This document shows positions 18,701 to 26,839 of a stretch of 64,000 nucleotides of DNA, one piece after another. The first letter of the stretch is position 1. Every line of letters begins with the position of its first letter. The notes under the pieces are model-generated. The model saw only the letters and a program-made list of their open reading frames with translations. It was not told the origin of the DNA and searched no databases. The translations under genes and the position numbers were made by a program. Source of the DNA: Occallatibacter riparius (lineage in GTDB: Bacteria; Acidobacteriota; Terriglobia; Terriglobales; Acidobacteriaceae); contig NZ_CP093313.1 of the NCBI RefSeq assembly GCF_025264625.1, positions 1,364,001 through 1,428,000 on the forward strand, in the 5' to 3' direction.

Positions 18701-19278
18701 GTTAGCGTGCCATACGGACCAGATCTGACGCCGGGTGAGAGCGTGCCGAAGCTGGTGATCTGGCGGATGTTGCCGCTGATCTCCAGCGGCAGGGCTGACA
18801 CTTCGGCCGGCGGGAGCATGGTATCGAGCTGCGGCTCGGTGGTATTGAGTTCGATGGAATTGCCTTCGGAAACCTGAACCGTCTGGGTCTCCGCGCCCAT
18901 ATTCATCTTGATATTGAACGTGGGAGTAGCGCCTACTTCCACCAGCACCTGGGTCGCCTGGTACCTCCGGAACCCGGGTGACTCGACAGACACGTTGTAA
19001 CTTCCAGGCGCCAGAGCGACGCTGTACAGTCCGACCGAGGAGGAAGCGACCTGAGAGCTGATCCCGGTCGCGGTGTTGAGGAAGGTAATCGTCGCGCCCG
19101 GAATGGCTGCGCCGGACGGGTCCGTCACGGAACCCGTGAGGCCACTATTTGCCTGCGCGCGGAGAAGTTGAACTGACGGGCCCACCAATGTGAAAAGCAG
19201 CACCCACATCCACACGACGCACCGCTTTCCCATTGGTCCGACGCTGGGCTTTTTGAATACTTGTTCCGTGAAAAGCAT
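15760..19278 (-). CDS. Oar-like TonB-dependent outer membrane receptor
   Basis: 1172 residues. A signal peptide (VVWMWVLLFTLVGPSVQLLRA) is followed by a carboxypeptidase-regulatory-like domain starting SGLTGSVTDPSGAAIPGATI (about 47-130), a plug-like region (YNGLPLVTASAINSDPPFEM, then AVAYNMRSGTNKLHGDVF), and a long beta-barrel ending in IQAMFNF with the terminal aromatic residue of outer membrane proteins. The architecture is typical of acidobacterial receptors taking up oligosaccharides or peptides; the ligand is not readable. The ATG at 19278 has GGAGG 9-10 nt upstream. It heads the probable utilisation region with the sulfatase and sugar-acid genes. Confidence 0.9.
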   Translation of the reverse strand: MLFTEQVFKKPSVGPMGKRCVVWMWVLLFTLVGPSVQLLRAQANSGLTGSVTDPSGAAIPGATITFLNTATGISSQVASSSVGLYSVALAPGSYNVSVESPGFRRYQATQVLVEVGATPTFNIKMNMGAETQTVQVSEGNSIELNTTEPQLDTMLPPAEVSALPLEISGNIRQITSFGTLSPGVRSGPYGTLTVEGGNPKQINSSGSYYNGLPLVTASAINSDPPFEMVDEFRMLRSAFSSRYGMTQGAVAYNMRSGTNKLHGDVFAINRNNAFDSAGFFPSKFDANGKPVAPIDREINWGGSVGGPVVLPHLYNGHNRTFFLGSVDIFSQNQGITSIGTVPTPAMKNGDFSQFVDASGKLIPIYDPQTGQQFSCNGQLNVICPNRIDPLSQSLLQYLPDPDTPGNNFGLVANKLPAIQSVPFKTQAWGLTVNHALSSTQNLGFTWWRNHYSVVQESTPPIVPKSNPLTGEQSGIDNTNVWLGTYQKTVTPNLLFTIGLAAEDKMQDYVGDNQNVSFPGVTNGKTLPIITFSGQNAPTGWGDVWSGLINYYVDNFGWNIVNNWMWTRGRHTLNMGGEYHHYMAHTISDYGSGEFDFHQSTTSVPNSADPNFGKYGSGFASFLLGLPDSASRTAKTETQFYTQDYSPYIQDDIKLTSKLTVSAGLRWDVMVPYKLTQNNNVWLNPTAPNPAAGNLPGAATAFGNCTGCSGVDRAAIHWKNFGPHVGFAYAFDPRTVVHAGYIINFLGFNSAYGQGEGVGGAVSLASLLGGSFTVNGTGSNVPGYGPWTANGTPNPLPTVSTTPFSPSLGVAQTINYFNPNQDGRAPMYQAWNASVQRQLGWNTLITVAYSANRVTHLTGYNINPISQPDPSVLQYGSLLTDNINSPQAQAAGFSAPYADFSSQFKGGATVFQSLKNFPQYSNVARAFDQAGTTYYNALQIQADKHTGNGLTFLASLTLPRQYDNLATPLNRYNPSPEFVITSDTWESKIATTYQLPIGKGQRFLNQGQLGRWIGGWEVAGILTYNNGGTVQISQSGQGLNGLNRPNVVPGVKRWSGNWDKVKPYFEGKGPLTPVFSNDAFANTGSQFVLGNSKRAYDSIRGPHYPGENLSLRKLFRITEGTSLSLRMDYFNAFNRTQIAWPQGTNINASNFGYINSKFTAANRQGQIQAMFNF

Positions 19279-19682
19279 GCTACTGCAGCCTCCAAATACA
19301 CTCGAAAGTTCCCACGTTCAGGCGCACGCGTATTCCCCAGAGTCAGAACTCCACCAGCTTCAGGTGCGTCCAATCGTGCCTATCTGGAACCAGAGCGAGT
19401 TTCGAAGATCAGAGACTGCTTGCCAAGGGATTAGCCCTCCGCAACGTGGTGAAAACTTCGATTTAACAAGTGCCTTTATCTATTGCAATAAGATCCGCAG
19501 CCGTCTTTAGGTACTGATGCGGGAGAGTTTCGAGGATCAAAGGAGGTTCTGCTAAGAGATATAGCCGCTGAACATCTCTCGATGCGAAGCGGCCGATTTT
19601 GTCGTCACCGCGCAACAAGGGATTTGCAGGTCATGATGACGCGGCTCGGGAACCGTCCAAGTTCGAAGATCTCTCTGTGAAG
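19279..19682. other. Non-coding gap, probable receptor promoter region
   Basis: 404 nt between two minus-strand genes. No reading frame looks genuine. The part at 19455-19495 is AT-richer than the surroundings and contains a small ATTGCAAT palindrome, a possible regulator site for the receptor gene; no clear -35/-10 pair was found. Confidence 0.45.
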
Positions 19683-20597
19683 TCACTGCGGACAATGCGT
19701 CGGCGGCAGATTGGGCGGCTGCACCTGATTAGGTATGTCCGCAAGGCAATACCATCGCGACTCGAGCTTGCTTCCATCGACGGTGACCAACCTGAATCCC
19801 GACAGCGATCCGCCGATGGGCAAGCCCACGGCGCCACTGACGCTCTCATTCAGCGATCCGTCTTTACCACCCGCATTGCGGTGATAGTGCCCCGCGAAAA
19901 CATAATGCACATTGCCTCGTTCAAGGAAATCGAGGTACTTGCGACGGATGGAGGCCGGCAGATTGAAGTAATCATCTTTCTCTGCCGGGTCGTGGAGGAA
20001 GTAGGGAATATGCTGGAAGACAACTACCTCGCGACCTCGGTGCGCCCGGGCTTCAGTGAGAGTGTTTTCGAGCCACTGCTCCTGTTTCTGCGCTTCATCC
20101 GTCACCTGCGTCGGCGACCCTATCAGGCTTGAATTCAAGACGATGCCGAGAATGCCATCTGCCGAAAAGGAGTAGTAGTCGCGCCCAAATGCCTGGCGAT
20201 AGCTATTGAGGGTATTCGGGGTGGGTTCATTCCCGACGTCGTGATTTCCCGGCACGTTATGGACGGGAATTGCCGGGTCCAACTTTTGGAGAATGCGTTT
20301 GTACTCAGCTATCTCCGTTGCATCGCCTGTACGGTTGGTCAGGTCGCCGCAGACCACCACGAATCGCGGATGCAGCCGGTTCAAGCTGGCCACAACAAAC
20401 TCGAGGTTTGCGCTCTCCTGGGTGAAGTTCTGGTCCTTGGCGTACATGCCCAGTTGCGGATCGGCCAGTACCGCAAAAAACCATGGCTGCGCGGCTTGAG
20501 CCATTCCGAATGGGGCAATGAAGGTCGGCAGCAAGAGCAAGATGATAAGAAGGAGCCGCCGCGACAATTTGTCCTGCCCCTGGAGATTCGATTTCAC
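19683..20597 (-). CDS. Exported calcineurin-like metallophosphoesterase
   Basis: 304 residues from GTG 20597, chosen because AGGGAGA lies about 6 nt upstream and the hydrophobic signal RRLLLIILLLLPTFIAPFGM follows. The longer frame starts immediately at the sulfatase stop and lacks a good RBS. All metal-binding motifs of the family are visible: ADPQLG, CGDLTN, GNHD, QHIPYF and FAGHYHR. It resembles the CSTP1-like group, probably acting on phosphate esters in the periplasm. It follows the sulfatase gene on the same strand, 114 nt away, and is probably co-expressed with it. Confidence 0.87.
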   Translation of the reverse strand: MKSNLQGQDKLSRRLLLIILLLLPTFIAPFGMAQAAQPWFFAVLADPQLGMYAKDQNFTQESANLEFVVASLNRLHPRFVVVCGDLTNRTGDATEIAEYKRILQKLDPAIPVHNVPGNHDVGNEPTPNTLNSYRQAFGRDYYSFSADGILGIVLNSSLIGSPTQVTDEAQKQEQWLENTLTEARAHRGREVVVFQHIPYFLHDPAEKDDYFNLPASIRRKYLDFLERGNVHYVFAGHYHRNAGGKDGSLNESVSGAVGLPIGGSLSGFRLVTVDGSKLESRWYCLADIPNQVQPPNLPPTHCPQ

Positions 20598-20711
20598 ACA
20601 GCTCTCCCTAAGATCATTCCGCAACACGGAGTCGATATGGCCAATCGTCCGGACCGGCTTCGACATGATCTGAAGACAAGGATAGTCATCTGTGTGTCGC
20701 ACGCACTTCAC

Positions 20712-22319
20712 TCAATCGCCCGGGGGCGCGAACTTGACCGGGTAGCCGGTGTTGTCGTTGTATCGCTCCCGCAGCTGCGTCAACTGTGCCAACAGGTCCT
20801 TGAAGACGGTGTCGTATCCCTGCTGGATGTGCCGTCCGTTATCGATGACGAGGTTTTCCATCTCATCGGGATCCTTCTCCAGGTCGAACAGCTCCCACTC
20901 ATTGCGAGTGTAGTAGCTGATCAGCTTGTAGCGTTCGGTGCGAATTCCATAATGCGGCGCCACCCAATGCGGCGTACCGAACTCGTAGTAGTGATAGTAG
21001 AGAGCGGGACGCTCGCCGGGCAAACTCTGCCCGCGCAGAATGGGCGCGATGCTCTTGCCCTGCATCTCCGCCGGAATGGGCAGGCCCACCAGGTCGAGAA
21101 TCGTGGGCGCATTATCGATGTTGATCACCCAGTCGTTGCGCACCGTGCCTCGTCCAGCAGCGCCGGGGCAACGGATCATCCAGGGAATCCGGATTGCCTG
21201 CTCATACATGAAGCGCTTGTCAAACCAGCCGTGATCGCCGAGGAAGAATCCGTGATCGCAGGTGTAGACGATGATCGTGTTGCCGGTGAGTCCGTTCTGA
21301 TCCAGGTATTGGAACAGGCGGCCGATATTGTCGTCCTGAGAACGCAGAGTTCCGAAAAAGCGACGCATATATCTCTGATAATTCCACTGTTTGCGCTGGC
21401 GCCCCGTCAGATCTGCCGGTGGATTGAAGTCCGGCATGTCTTCAATGCGCATTCTCGCTCTGCCCGCGGGGCTGGCGCGGTGATCATAGTTGTCCCAGAA
21501 CGTACCCGGCTCGGGAATCCGCACGTCGTCATAAAGGTGTTCGTACTTATGCGGGGGGTCCCACGGCCGGTGCGTGTTGAAAAACTGCATCATCATGAAC
21601 CACGGCTGCTTGAACTGCTTCAACCCTTTGAGACACAGGTCGGTCATGACATCTGTCTCATATCCCTCGTAGCGAAACTTCTGAATTTCCTCGCTGCCGA
21701 GGCTGGGATTGCCAAGAAATCCGGTGGGCTCGTAATACGGGCCGCCCGCGCCCTCCTTGTAGACGAAGTAATCAAAGCCGGCCTTGGCTGGATTCACCGG
21801 CAGATGCCACTTGCCCACCATGCCAGTCTGGTACCCATTCCGCTTTAGGATCTTGGCAACGGTCTCCTGCGCCGCATCGAAACGCGAGGGCGGGTCTCCC
21901 AAACTATAGAACTCCGGGTTCCCGAGAATTCCGTTCACATGGCTGTAGGTGCCCGTCAGCAAAGTGGCCCGGCTTGGCGCGCAGAGCCCATTCGTGCAGA
22001 AGGAATTTTCAAACCGGATGCCTTCGTTGGCAATGCGGTCGATGTTCGGCGTCTGTAGGAGACGTCCTCCGTAACAGCTCAACGCCGGCTGGGGCACACC
22101 CTCTCCGGTGATCCAGAGGATGTTGGGGCGCCTGGGCAAGGAGCTTGTTGCACTGCTCTCGATTGGCGTGGCTTTCGTCGCGAGTAGCGGCTCTCCCTGT
22201 GCACTCACCGTTGCGGCGGCGATCATGCCTCCGAGCCTCTTGAGTGCGCTGCGCCGACTGAGAGCTCCCGATAGCTTCGAATCATTGTCTGATTTCATGG
22301 AAGGCAAGAACAGCAACAT
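20712..22319 (-). CDS. Exported sulfatase (formylglycine-dependent type)
   Basis: 535 residues. The twin-arginine-like stretch SRRSALKRLGG (21-31) followed by a hydrophobic run suggests Tat export. The formylglycine signature CAPSR (113-117) shows an S1-family sulfatase whose Cys is modified after translation. Other active-site segments are GMVGKWHL, TCDHGFFLGDHG and a typical C-terminal YKLISYYTRNEWELFDLEKDP. The amino-terminal metal motif, usually with two acidic residues, reads ITGEGVP, so one ligand is replaced by Gly. ATG 22319 has only GGAA upstream; ATG 22298 is possible. Probably removes sulfate from a glycan or small ester; divergent from regulator 1. Confidence 0.9.
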   Translation of the reverse strand: MLLFLPSMKSDNDSKLSGALSRRSALKRLGGMIAAATVSAQGEPLLATKATPIESSATSSLPRRPNILWITGEGVPQPALSCYGGRLLQTPNIDRIANEGIRFENSFCTNGLCAPSRATLLTGTYSHVNGILGNPEFYSLGDPPSRFDAAQETVAKILKRNGYQTGMVGKWHLPVNPAKAGFDYFVYKEGAGGPYYEPTGFLGNPSLGSEEIQKFRYEGYETDVMTDLCLKGLKQFKQPWFMMMQFFNTHRPWDPPHKYEHLYDDVRIPEPGTFWDNYDHRASPAGRARMRIEDMPDFNPPADLTGRQRKQWNYQRYMRRFFGTLRSQDDNIGRLFQYLDQNGLTGNTIIVYTCDHGFFLGDHGWFDKRFMYEQAIRIPWMIRCPGAAGRGTVRNDWVINIDNAPTILDLVGLPIPAEMQGKSIAPILRGQSLPGERPALYYHYYEFGTPHWVAPHYGIRTERYKLISYYTRNEWELFDLEKDPDEMENLVIDNGRHIQQGYDTVFKDLLAQLTQLRERYNDNTGYPVKFAPPGD

Positions 22320-22599
22320 GGATTCCGTATGCGGCTGACGTGTCCGAGCCCAGATCTCGTTCTCGTCGCTCTGCAGCCCCAGGCGGAGCCTGGCAGCCGG
22401 AAATCATTCTTGCGCTCCGCGCTGATGCACGCCAAGAGGTTATCCAGCTAAAACCAGGTGAAAACATTCTGTTCACATGTGTTCTCGGTCGCAAAATATT
22501 CTGCGGCAGTTACATGGCGCGATGCCACCGGCGGGCCGATACAGGAGTAAATGCGCGCGAGCACGGCCGTGTAAGTAGGGGGCTATAATTTGTTTCGGT

Positions 22600-23925
22600 A
22601 TGTCTTCCCCCCAGCGGCTCCCGAACAAGGTTGAAATCCCTCTTTCTTCAAAACCAGACCGGGACGCCGATCCACGCTGGGGGCTCATCGAACGTATCCT
22701 GCAGAGCCCGCCGTTCCAGAAATCAGCTAATTTGCACGGCCTGCTTTCCTACCTGGCTGAGCACTCCATTCGCGGGGAACGAGAGGCCTTGACCGAGAGA
22801 CAGATCGGCCGGGCAGCGTTCGGGAAACCGGAAGACTACAGCCCAGCCGAGGATAGCGCGGTTCGCGTTCACGTGCGACACCTCCGGCTCCGGCTGCACG
22901 AGTACTTTGCCCACGAAGGCCAGACAGAGCGTCTACTGGTCGAAATCCCGAAGGGTTCCTACGCGTTGGAGTTCCGGCCCAGATATATGGAACCGGTTAC
23001 CGCGCCCCAGTCTCTCGTCGTTGCGGCGACGCCCCCGGAGACGCGGGCCAGAGGGCACTTCCGAGGCCAGGGCCTCCTGCTCTGGTGCTCGATAGCCGCT
23101 GCGGTGATCTGCGCAATCGGCTGGTATCGTGCGGTCAGGGTGCATGAGAACAACCAGGCGATTCTGTGGCCGCTGAATGCCGTCATTCAACCGGATCGCG
23201 AGACACGGCTCATTGTTTCCGATGGGAATACGATGCTCAGGCTCCTAGGCGACAAGGAGTTAACCCTGGATCAGTACCTGGCATCCAACTTTCGCACGAG
23301 TCTGGTGCCCACTCACCTGCCGCCGAATATCTCGCGGCTTGTCGACTACATTTCTGATTCGCAGCTCACTTCTTTCGCAGACCTGGTCGTGGCTTCTTCG
23401 ATTGCGAAAGTCGCCGGGAGGTCCGGTCATCCGATCCAAATTTATTCCGCTCGAAATCTGAACCTTCGCGAGCTCGATGATGGCAACTACATCTTCATTG
23501 GCGGCCCCACTTCCGATCCCTGGGTGGGGCTCTTTACTGGAAAACTCAATTTCGAAGTCGTGGAAGATGGGGTGGGCGGCAAGATGTACTTCCGCAATAG
23601 GAGACCGCTCCCGGGTGAGCAAGCGACCTATGAGGGTCTGCCGCGCACCGGCTCAGCCGGTGAAGAATATGCGACCATTTCCCTTCTTCCCAGTTCCACC
23701 GGCCGTGGCAACATTTTGATTCTGCAAGGACTGCGCCAGGAGGGAACGGAAGCGCTTGGGGAGTTTCTGCAGAACTCCGCGGATCATGCTCAACTCGAAA
23801 AGGCGTTGAATATCCACGAGGGTTCATCAACACCCGTCTACTTCGAGGCTTTGGTGCATGCTCGCGTGGTGGCCGGCGCGCCGTTGTCGATCAGCGTCGT
23901 GGCTACGCGCACCATCCAGCCCTGA
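22600..23925 (+). CDS. One-pass membrane regulator with N-terminal ILxSPxF domain (paralogue 1)
   Basis: 441 residues. Residues about 28-126 form a cytoplasmic domain beginning ERILQSPPFQKSANLHGLL and ending VEIPKGSYALEF, a winged-helix-like module also found in front of cyclase and TPR domains. One transmembrane helix (158-176) leads to a periplasmic domain of about 260 residues with no named family (NYIFIGGPTSDPWVGLF, SVVATRTIQP). The same layout is in the gene at 29213. By analogy with ToxR/CadC it may sense a periplasmic signal and bind DNA. A TATAAT hexamer at 22584-22589 lies only 11 nt before the ATG, and the RBS is poor. Divergent from the sulfatase gene. Confidence 0.75.
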   Translation: MSSPQRLPNKVEIPLSSKPDRDADPRWGLIERILQSPPFQKSANLHGLLSYLAEHSIRGEREALTERQIGRAAFGKPEDYSPAEDSAVRVHVRHLRLRLHEYFAHEGQTERLLVEIPKGSYALEFRPRYMEPVTAPQSLVVAATPPETRARGHFRGQGLLLWCSIAAAVICAIGWYRAVRVHENNQAILWPLNAVIQPDRETRLIVSDGNTMLRLLGDKELTLDQYLASNFRTSLVPTHLPPNISRLVDYISDSQLTSFADLVVASSIAKVAGRSGHPIQIYSARNLNLRELDDGNYIFIGGPTSDPWVGLFTGKLNFEVVEDGVGGKMYFRNRRPLPGEQATYEGLPRTGSAGEEYATISLLPSSTGRGNILILQGLRQEGTEALGEFLQNSADHAQLEKALNIHEGSSTPVYFEALVHARVVAGAPLSISVVATRTIQP

Positions 23926-23964
23926 GGCTCTGCAGAGGCGCCCGTTCGATAGCACCAGGGATAT

Positions 23965-24150
23965 TTGGCAGAGCGCTTCCGACATTACCTCAACCATCCT
24001 CCGATGGCGTATGCGGCGCGTTGGCGACTTCCGGTTGGGAGCGCAGATGCCGTTCGCCATGCCGAGAGAGAACAAAGCTCCAGTCAAACTGGCAGCAACC
24101 GCCGATACTCCAATTCACCAGTTGGATACTGTAGGCTTGCCACTAGCGAA
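23965..24150 (+). pseudogene. Decayed AraC-family regulator fragment
   Basis: The frame from 23965 reads LAERFRHYLNHPPMAYAARWR, a close match to the conserved link segment of cupin-type AraC regulators. The similarity then continues in another frame (RLGAQMPFAMPRENKAPVK), so there is a frameshift just after it near 24030, and a stop lies upstream at 23949. Both the N-terminal cupin and a proper second helix-turn-helix are lost. It fills most of the gap between regulator 1 and the RraA-like gene. Confidence 0.55.
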
Positions 24151-24178
24151 CGGCTGACGCCAAAGTGAGGAAACGAAG

Positions 24179-25027
24179 ATGAAGGATGCTCGTCAAGGAA
24201 CGGCCACAGGGGTGACAGCGCGCCGGGCGAAGCGCTTCATTTTCTCATTGGTGTTTGCACTGGTTACCGTGCTCGTAATCTTTCCTGCTGTGGCATCGAG
24301 GAAGGCACGCGGTGCCACGCATGAAGTGGGAAGGCCCGTTCAGGTGGGGAACGCACAATCCGCGGCGGCCAATGAACATGATCCGGCAACACTGCTCCAG
24401 GCTTACCGCCATGTTGAAGTGGCATCCGTCTCCGACGCCATCGAACAGCTTCTGGGGCGGCGCATGTACCTATCGCACGGGATGCAGCCGCTGTTTCCAT
24501 CGCATTTTGCGGGGTATGCCGTCACCGTGCGCATGGAGAAGCAGGAGAATCACGACCCACACGCTGTGGATGGGATGCTCGAAGCGATCGATCGTGGGAA
24601 GAAAGACTCCGTTTACGTTATGTCCATCGAGGATGGAGCGGACGTGGCTGGCATGGGCGGGCTGATGGGCACGGCAATGGCGGCGCGTGACTTTGCGGGA
24701 GCGATTATCGATGGCGCGGTTCGCGACACTGCGTATCTCAAGAAGATAGGCTTCCCGGTCTACTCAACCGGTATCGCGCCATCCACGCTGGTGGGGCACT
24801 ACAGATGTGCGGGAAGCGAGGTGCCTGTGGCGATTGAGGGGGTGACTATCCGTCCCGGTGACATCATCGCCGCAGATCACGATGGAGTGGTTGTCGTACC
24901 GCGCGAGCGCGCAGAAGATATCCTCAAGCTCGCGCAGCAGTTGGATTTCAAAGAACACTCGATGTACCCGCTGATCGAAAAGACAAGGTCGATCGAGGCG
25001 GCGGTAAAGCAGTTCGGCAGGCTCTAG
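24179..25027 (+). CDS. RraA-fold aldolase-like protein with N-terminal export signal
   Basis: 282 residues. A basic start (TARRAKR) and hydrophobic run FIFSLVFALVTVLVIFPAVA (20-39) form a signal peptide or membrane anchor, unusual for this normally cytoplasmic fold. The rest is RraA-like: GGLMGTAMAARDFAGAIIDG, the family's substrate/metal segment DGAVRD (178-183), GFPVYSTG, and GDIIAADHDGVVVVPRE. Relatives include HMG/CHA-type pyruvate aldolases acting on 2-oxo acids; RNase E inhibition is unlikely for an exported form. GAGG sits 7-10 nt before the ATG. Neighbours are the sugar-acid transporter and dehydratase genes. Confidence 0.82.
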   Translation: MKDARQGTATGVTARRAKRFIFSLVFALVTVLVIFPAVASRKARGATHEVGRPVQVGNAQSAAANEHDPATLLQAYRHVEVASVSDAIEQLLGRRMYLSHGMQPLFPSHFAGYAVTVRMEKQENHDPHAVDGMLEAIDRGKKDSVYVMSIEDGADVAGMGGLMGTAMAARDFAGAIIDGAVRDTAYLKKIGFPVYSTGIAPSTLVGHYRCAGSEVPVAIEGVTIRPGDIIAADHDGVVVVPRERAEDILKLAQQLDFKEHSMYPLIEKTRSIEAAVKQFGRL

Positions 25028-25054
25028 TCAATTCGAAACATAGAATGAAATCGC

Positions 25055-26392
25055 TCAATGCGATTCGCGGCTGATCTCGAATTGCGTGAGCCCCTTGGAT
25101 GCCGCGAGGTTGTCAATCACGGCGCTGACGAGTTTCGTTTCGGGATCGACCGCGAGCCACGCGATTGCGCCTGCGACGGCCAGTATGGCGGCGACGAGGA
25201 AGGAAGTCGTCCAGCCAAAATGCTGTGCGATCCAGGGAGTGAGCGACGCAGTCACTGCGCCCCCGATCTGCGCTCCCATATTCATCACGGCGGAGACGAC
25301 TCCAGCGCTTTCACCTGCGATGTCGGCCGAGACCGACCAAAACGAGCTCTGGCAGAGATACAACACGCCTGCGCCGGCGGCCAGGATCATAGCCGCAAGC
25401 GAAGCGCTCCCGACACGTGAGCCAAGCACCAGCAACACCGCTGTCATTACGAGCGAAAACACGCCGACACCGCAGCGTCCGGCGCGTAATCCGCGGCGCG
25501 CAGTGATCCAATCGCTCAGTACACCGCCGCCGAGACAGAACACGGTCATGGCGATAAACGGGAACATGGTGTAGAACGCGCTAGTCTTCAGGTTCAGGCC
25601 GCGCGCCTGGGCCATGTACATGTAAAACCAACCTAGGAAGATCCACGCCACGTAACCGAAGGTGAAGTAAGTAAAGGTGAGCAGAAATAACGTGCGGCTG
25701 CGGAAGATGGCGCTCCACGGAACGGGTGTTCTCGCTGCATGCTTATCTCCGGCTTCTGGAAGACCTGCCTGTATATTGCTCAGTTCGCGCGCGGAAACCA
25801 GCGCATGTTGTTCGGGCGTGTCGCGGGCGATGAAGTACCAGATGATTCCAGCGATCACGCCGACCGTCGCACTGAACCAGAAGGCTGCACGCCATCCATG
25901 CGAGGCGATGATGGCGACGAGCAGAGGAGGAGTAAGTCCCGCCCCAGCACCGACTCCGGCAAAGATGACTCCATTCACCGTGCCACGCTCGCGGGTGGGT
26001 ATCCAGCGCGCCACGAACTGGTTGGAAGCGGGATAGATGATGGCCTCGCCGATGCCCAGTCCGAAGCGGACCGCGATCAGCACCAGGATCGCGCCGCGCA
26101 TTTTTGGGGGGACCAAAGCGGTGGCCAGCGTGAATCCACCCCACCACAGCACGCCTGCGGTGAGCGCGCGCCGCGGGCCGAGGCGAACCGCCACCCAGCC
26201 GGCGAGCACCTGCGATGCGGCATATCCGATGAGGAAAGCGCTGATGATCCAGCCCATCCGCAGGTTATCGAGCCCGAATTCGCGGATAATTTGCGGTCCC
26301 GCGATGGACACGTTCGTGCGGTCAAGAAAGGCAATGGCGCTGAGCAGGAAAATCCAAAAGACCAGCACGGCGCGGACTGGCAACTTGCCCAT
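25055..26392 (-). CDS. MFS transporter, anion:cation symporter type
   Basis: 445 residues with about 12 transmembrane helices. The first helix carries AIAFLDRTNVSIAGP, the family's conserved RxN segment, and the GEAIIYPASNQFVARWIP motif after helix 4 fits the ACS family (hexuronate, galactarate, glucarate or tartrate importers). ATG 26392 was chosen because it starts right ahead of helix 1 with GGAG about 11 nt upstream; the longer frame to 26500 begins with a GTG and adds 36 hydrophilic residues. It points toward the RraA gene and away from the dehydratase gene. Probable substrate is a sugar acid or breakdown product. Confidence 0.85.
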   Translation of the reverse strand: MGKLPVRAVLVFWIFLLSAIAFLDRTNVSIAGPQIIREFGLDNLRMGWIISAFLIGYAASQVLAGWVAVRLGPRRALTAGVLWWGGFTLATALVPPKMRGAILVLIAVRFGLGIGEAIIYPASNQFVARWIPTRERGTVNGVIFAGVGAGAGLTPPLLVAIIASHGWRAAFWFSATVGVIAGIIWYFIARDTPEQHALVSARELSNIQAGLPEAGDKHAARTPVPWSAIFRSRTLFLLTFTYFTFGYVAWIFLGWFYMYMAQARGLNLKTSAFYTMFPFIAMTVFCLGGGVLSDWITARRGLRAGRCGVGVFSLVMTAVLLVLGSRVGSASLAAMILAAGAGVLYLCQSSFWSVSADIAGESAGVVSAVMNMGAQIGGAVTASLTPWIAQHFGWTTSFLVAAILAVAGAIAWLAVDPETKLVSAVIDNLAASKGLTQFEISRESH

Positions 26393-26839
26393 TGCAACGA
26401 TGCTCCGATCCCAAACTTGGATCCGGCAGTCGTAGCGCCGGAGTTGTTCGTCCATTGATCTGCGGATTGCAGTGTCGCGGAAAGCAGTTATGCGTCGCAC
26501 GTGCTAACCTGCCGCGTCGTTCAGGAAGGATGCGAGGGAGACGCGAACCACGCCAGCCAGTCTAGCGCGAAGGTTTACCCCAGCGCATCAATCGTGTCAT
26601 GGCGTGGGACGATTCGAGAGGCAATTCCTCGGTGCATCCCTGAAACGAAAGAATTTACAAAAATCGCTTTAGTTGAGTCCCGCTATTTCGTTGACAGAGG
26701 CCGAATCTCTTTTGTAATCTTCGCGACCGTTCAAGACTTTCGGCAAGAATCGTCACGAACTTCCCCGTGACGCTGTGGACTCAGTAAACGCTTCCTGAAC
26801 TCGGAATCAAATCCAGACAAGAAGATTCCCCGGGGGTTT
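26393..26839. other. Divergent promoter region ahead of the dehydratase operon
   Basis: 447 nt between the divergent MFS and dehydratase genes. It holds the promoter at 26691-26718 and an AT-rich stretch (about 26645-26720) that may contain regulator sites. Up to 26500 it could encode an N-terminal extension of the MFS protein, judged unlikely. Confidence 0.5.
26691..26718 (+). promoter_or_regulatory. Sigma-70-type promoter of the dehydratase operon
   Basis: Perfect TTGACA (26691-26696), 16-nt spacer and TGTAAT (26713-26718), a 5/6 match to the -10 box. It leaves a 5' leader of about 115 nt before the ATG at 26840 and faces the dehydratase and second RraA-like genes. Confidence 0.6.

Noticed and set aside
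20241..21848. 535-codon plus-strand frame opposite the sulfatase and metallophosphoesterase genes
   Set aside because: Both minus-strand genes have full catalytic motifs. The plus frame has no recognisable domain and spans two genes.
22474..22481. CACATGTG palindrome between sulfatase and regulator 1 as an operator
   Set aside because: An 8-bp palindrome without symmetric flanks is expected by chance.
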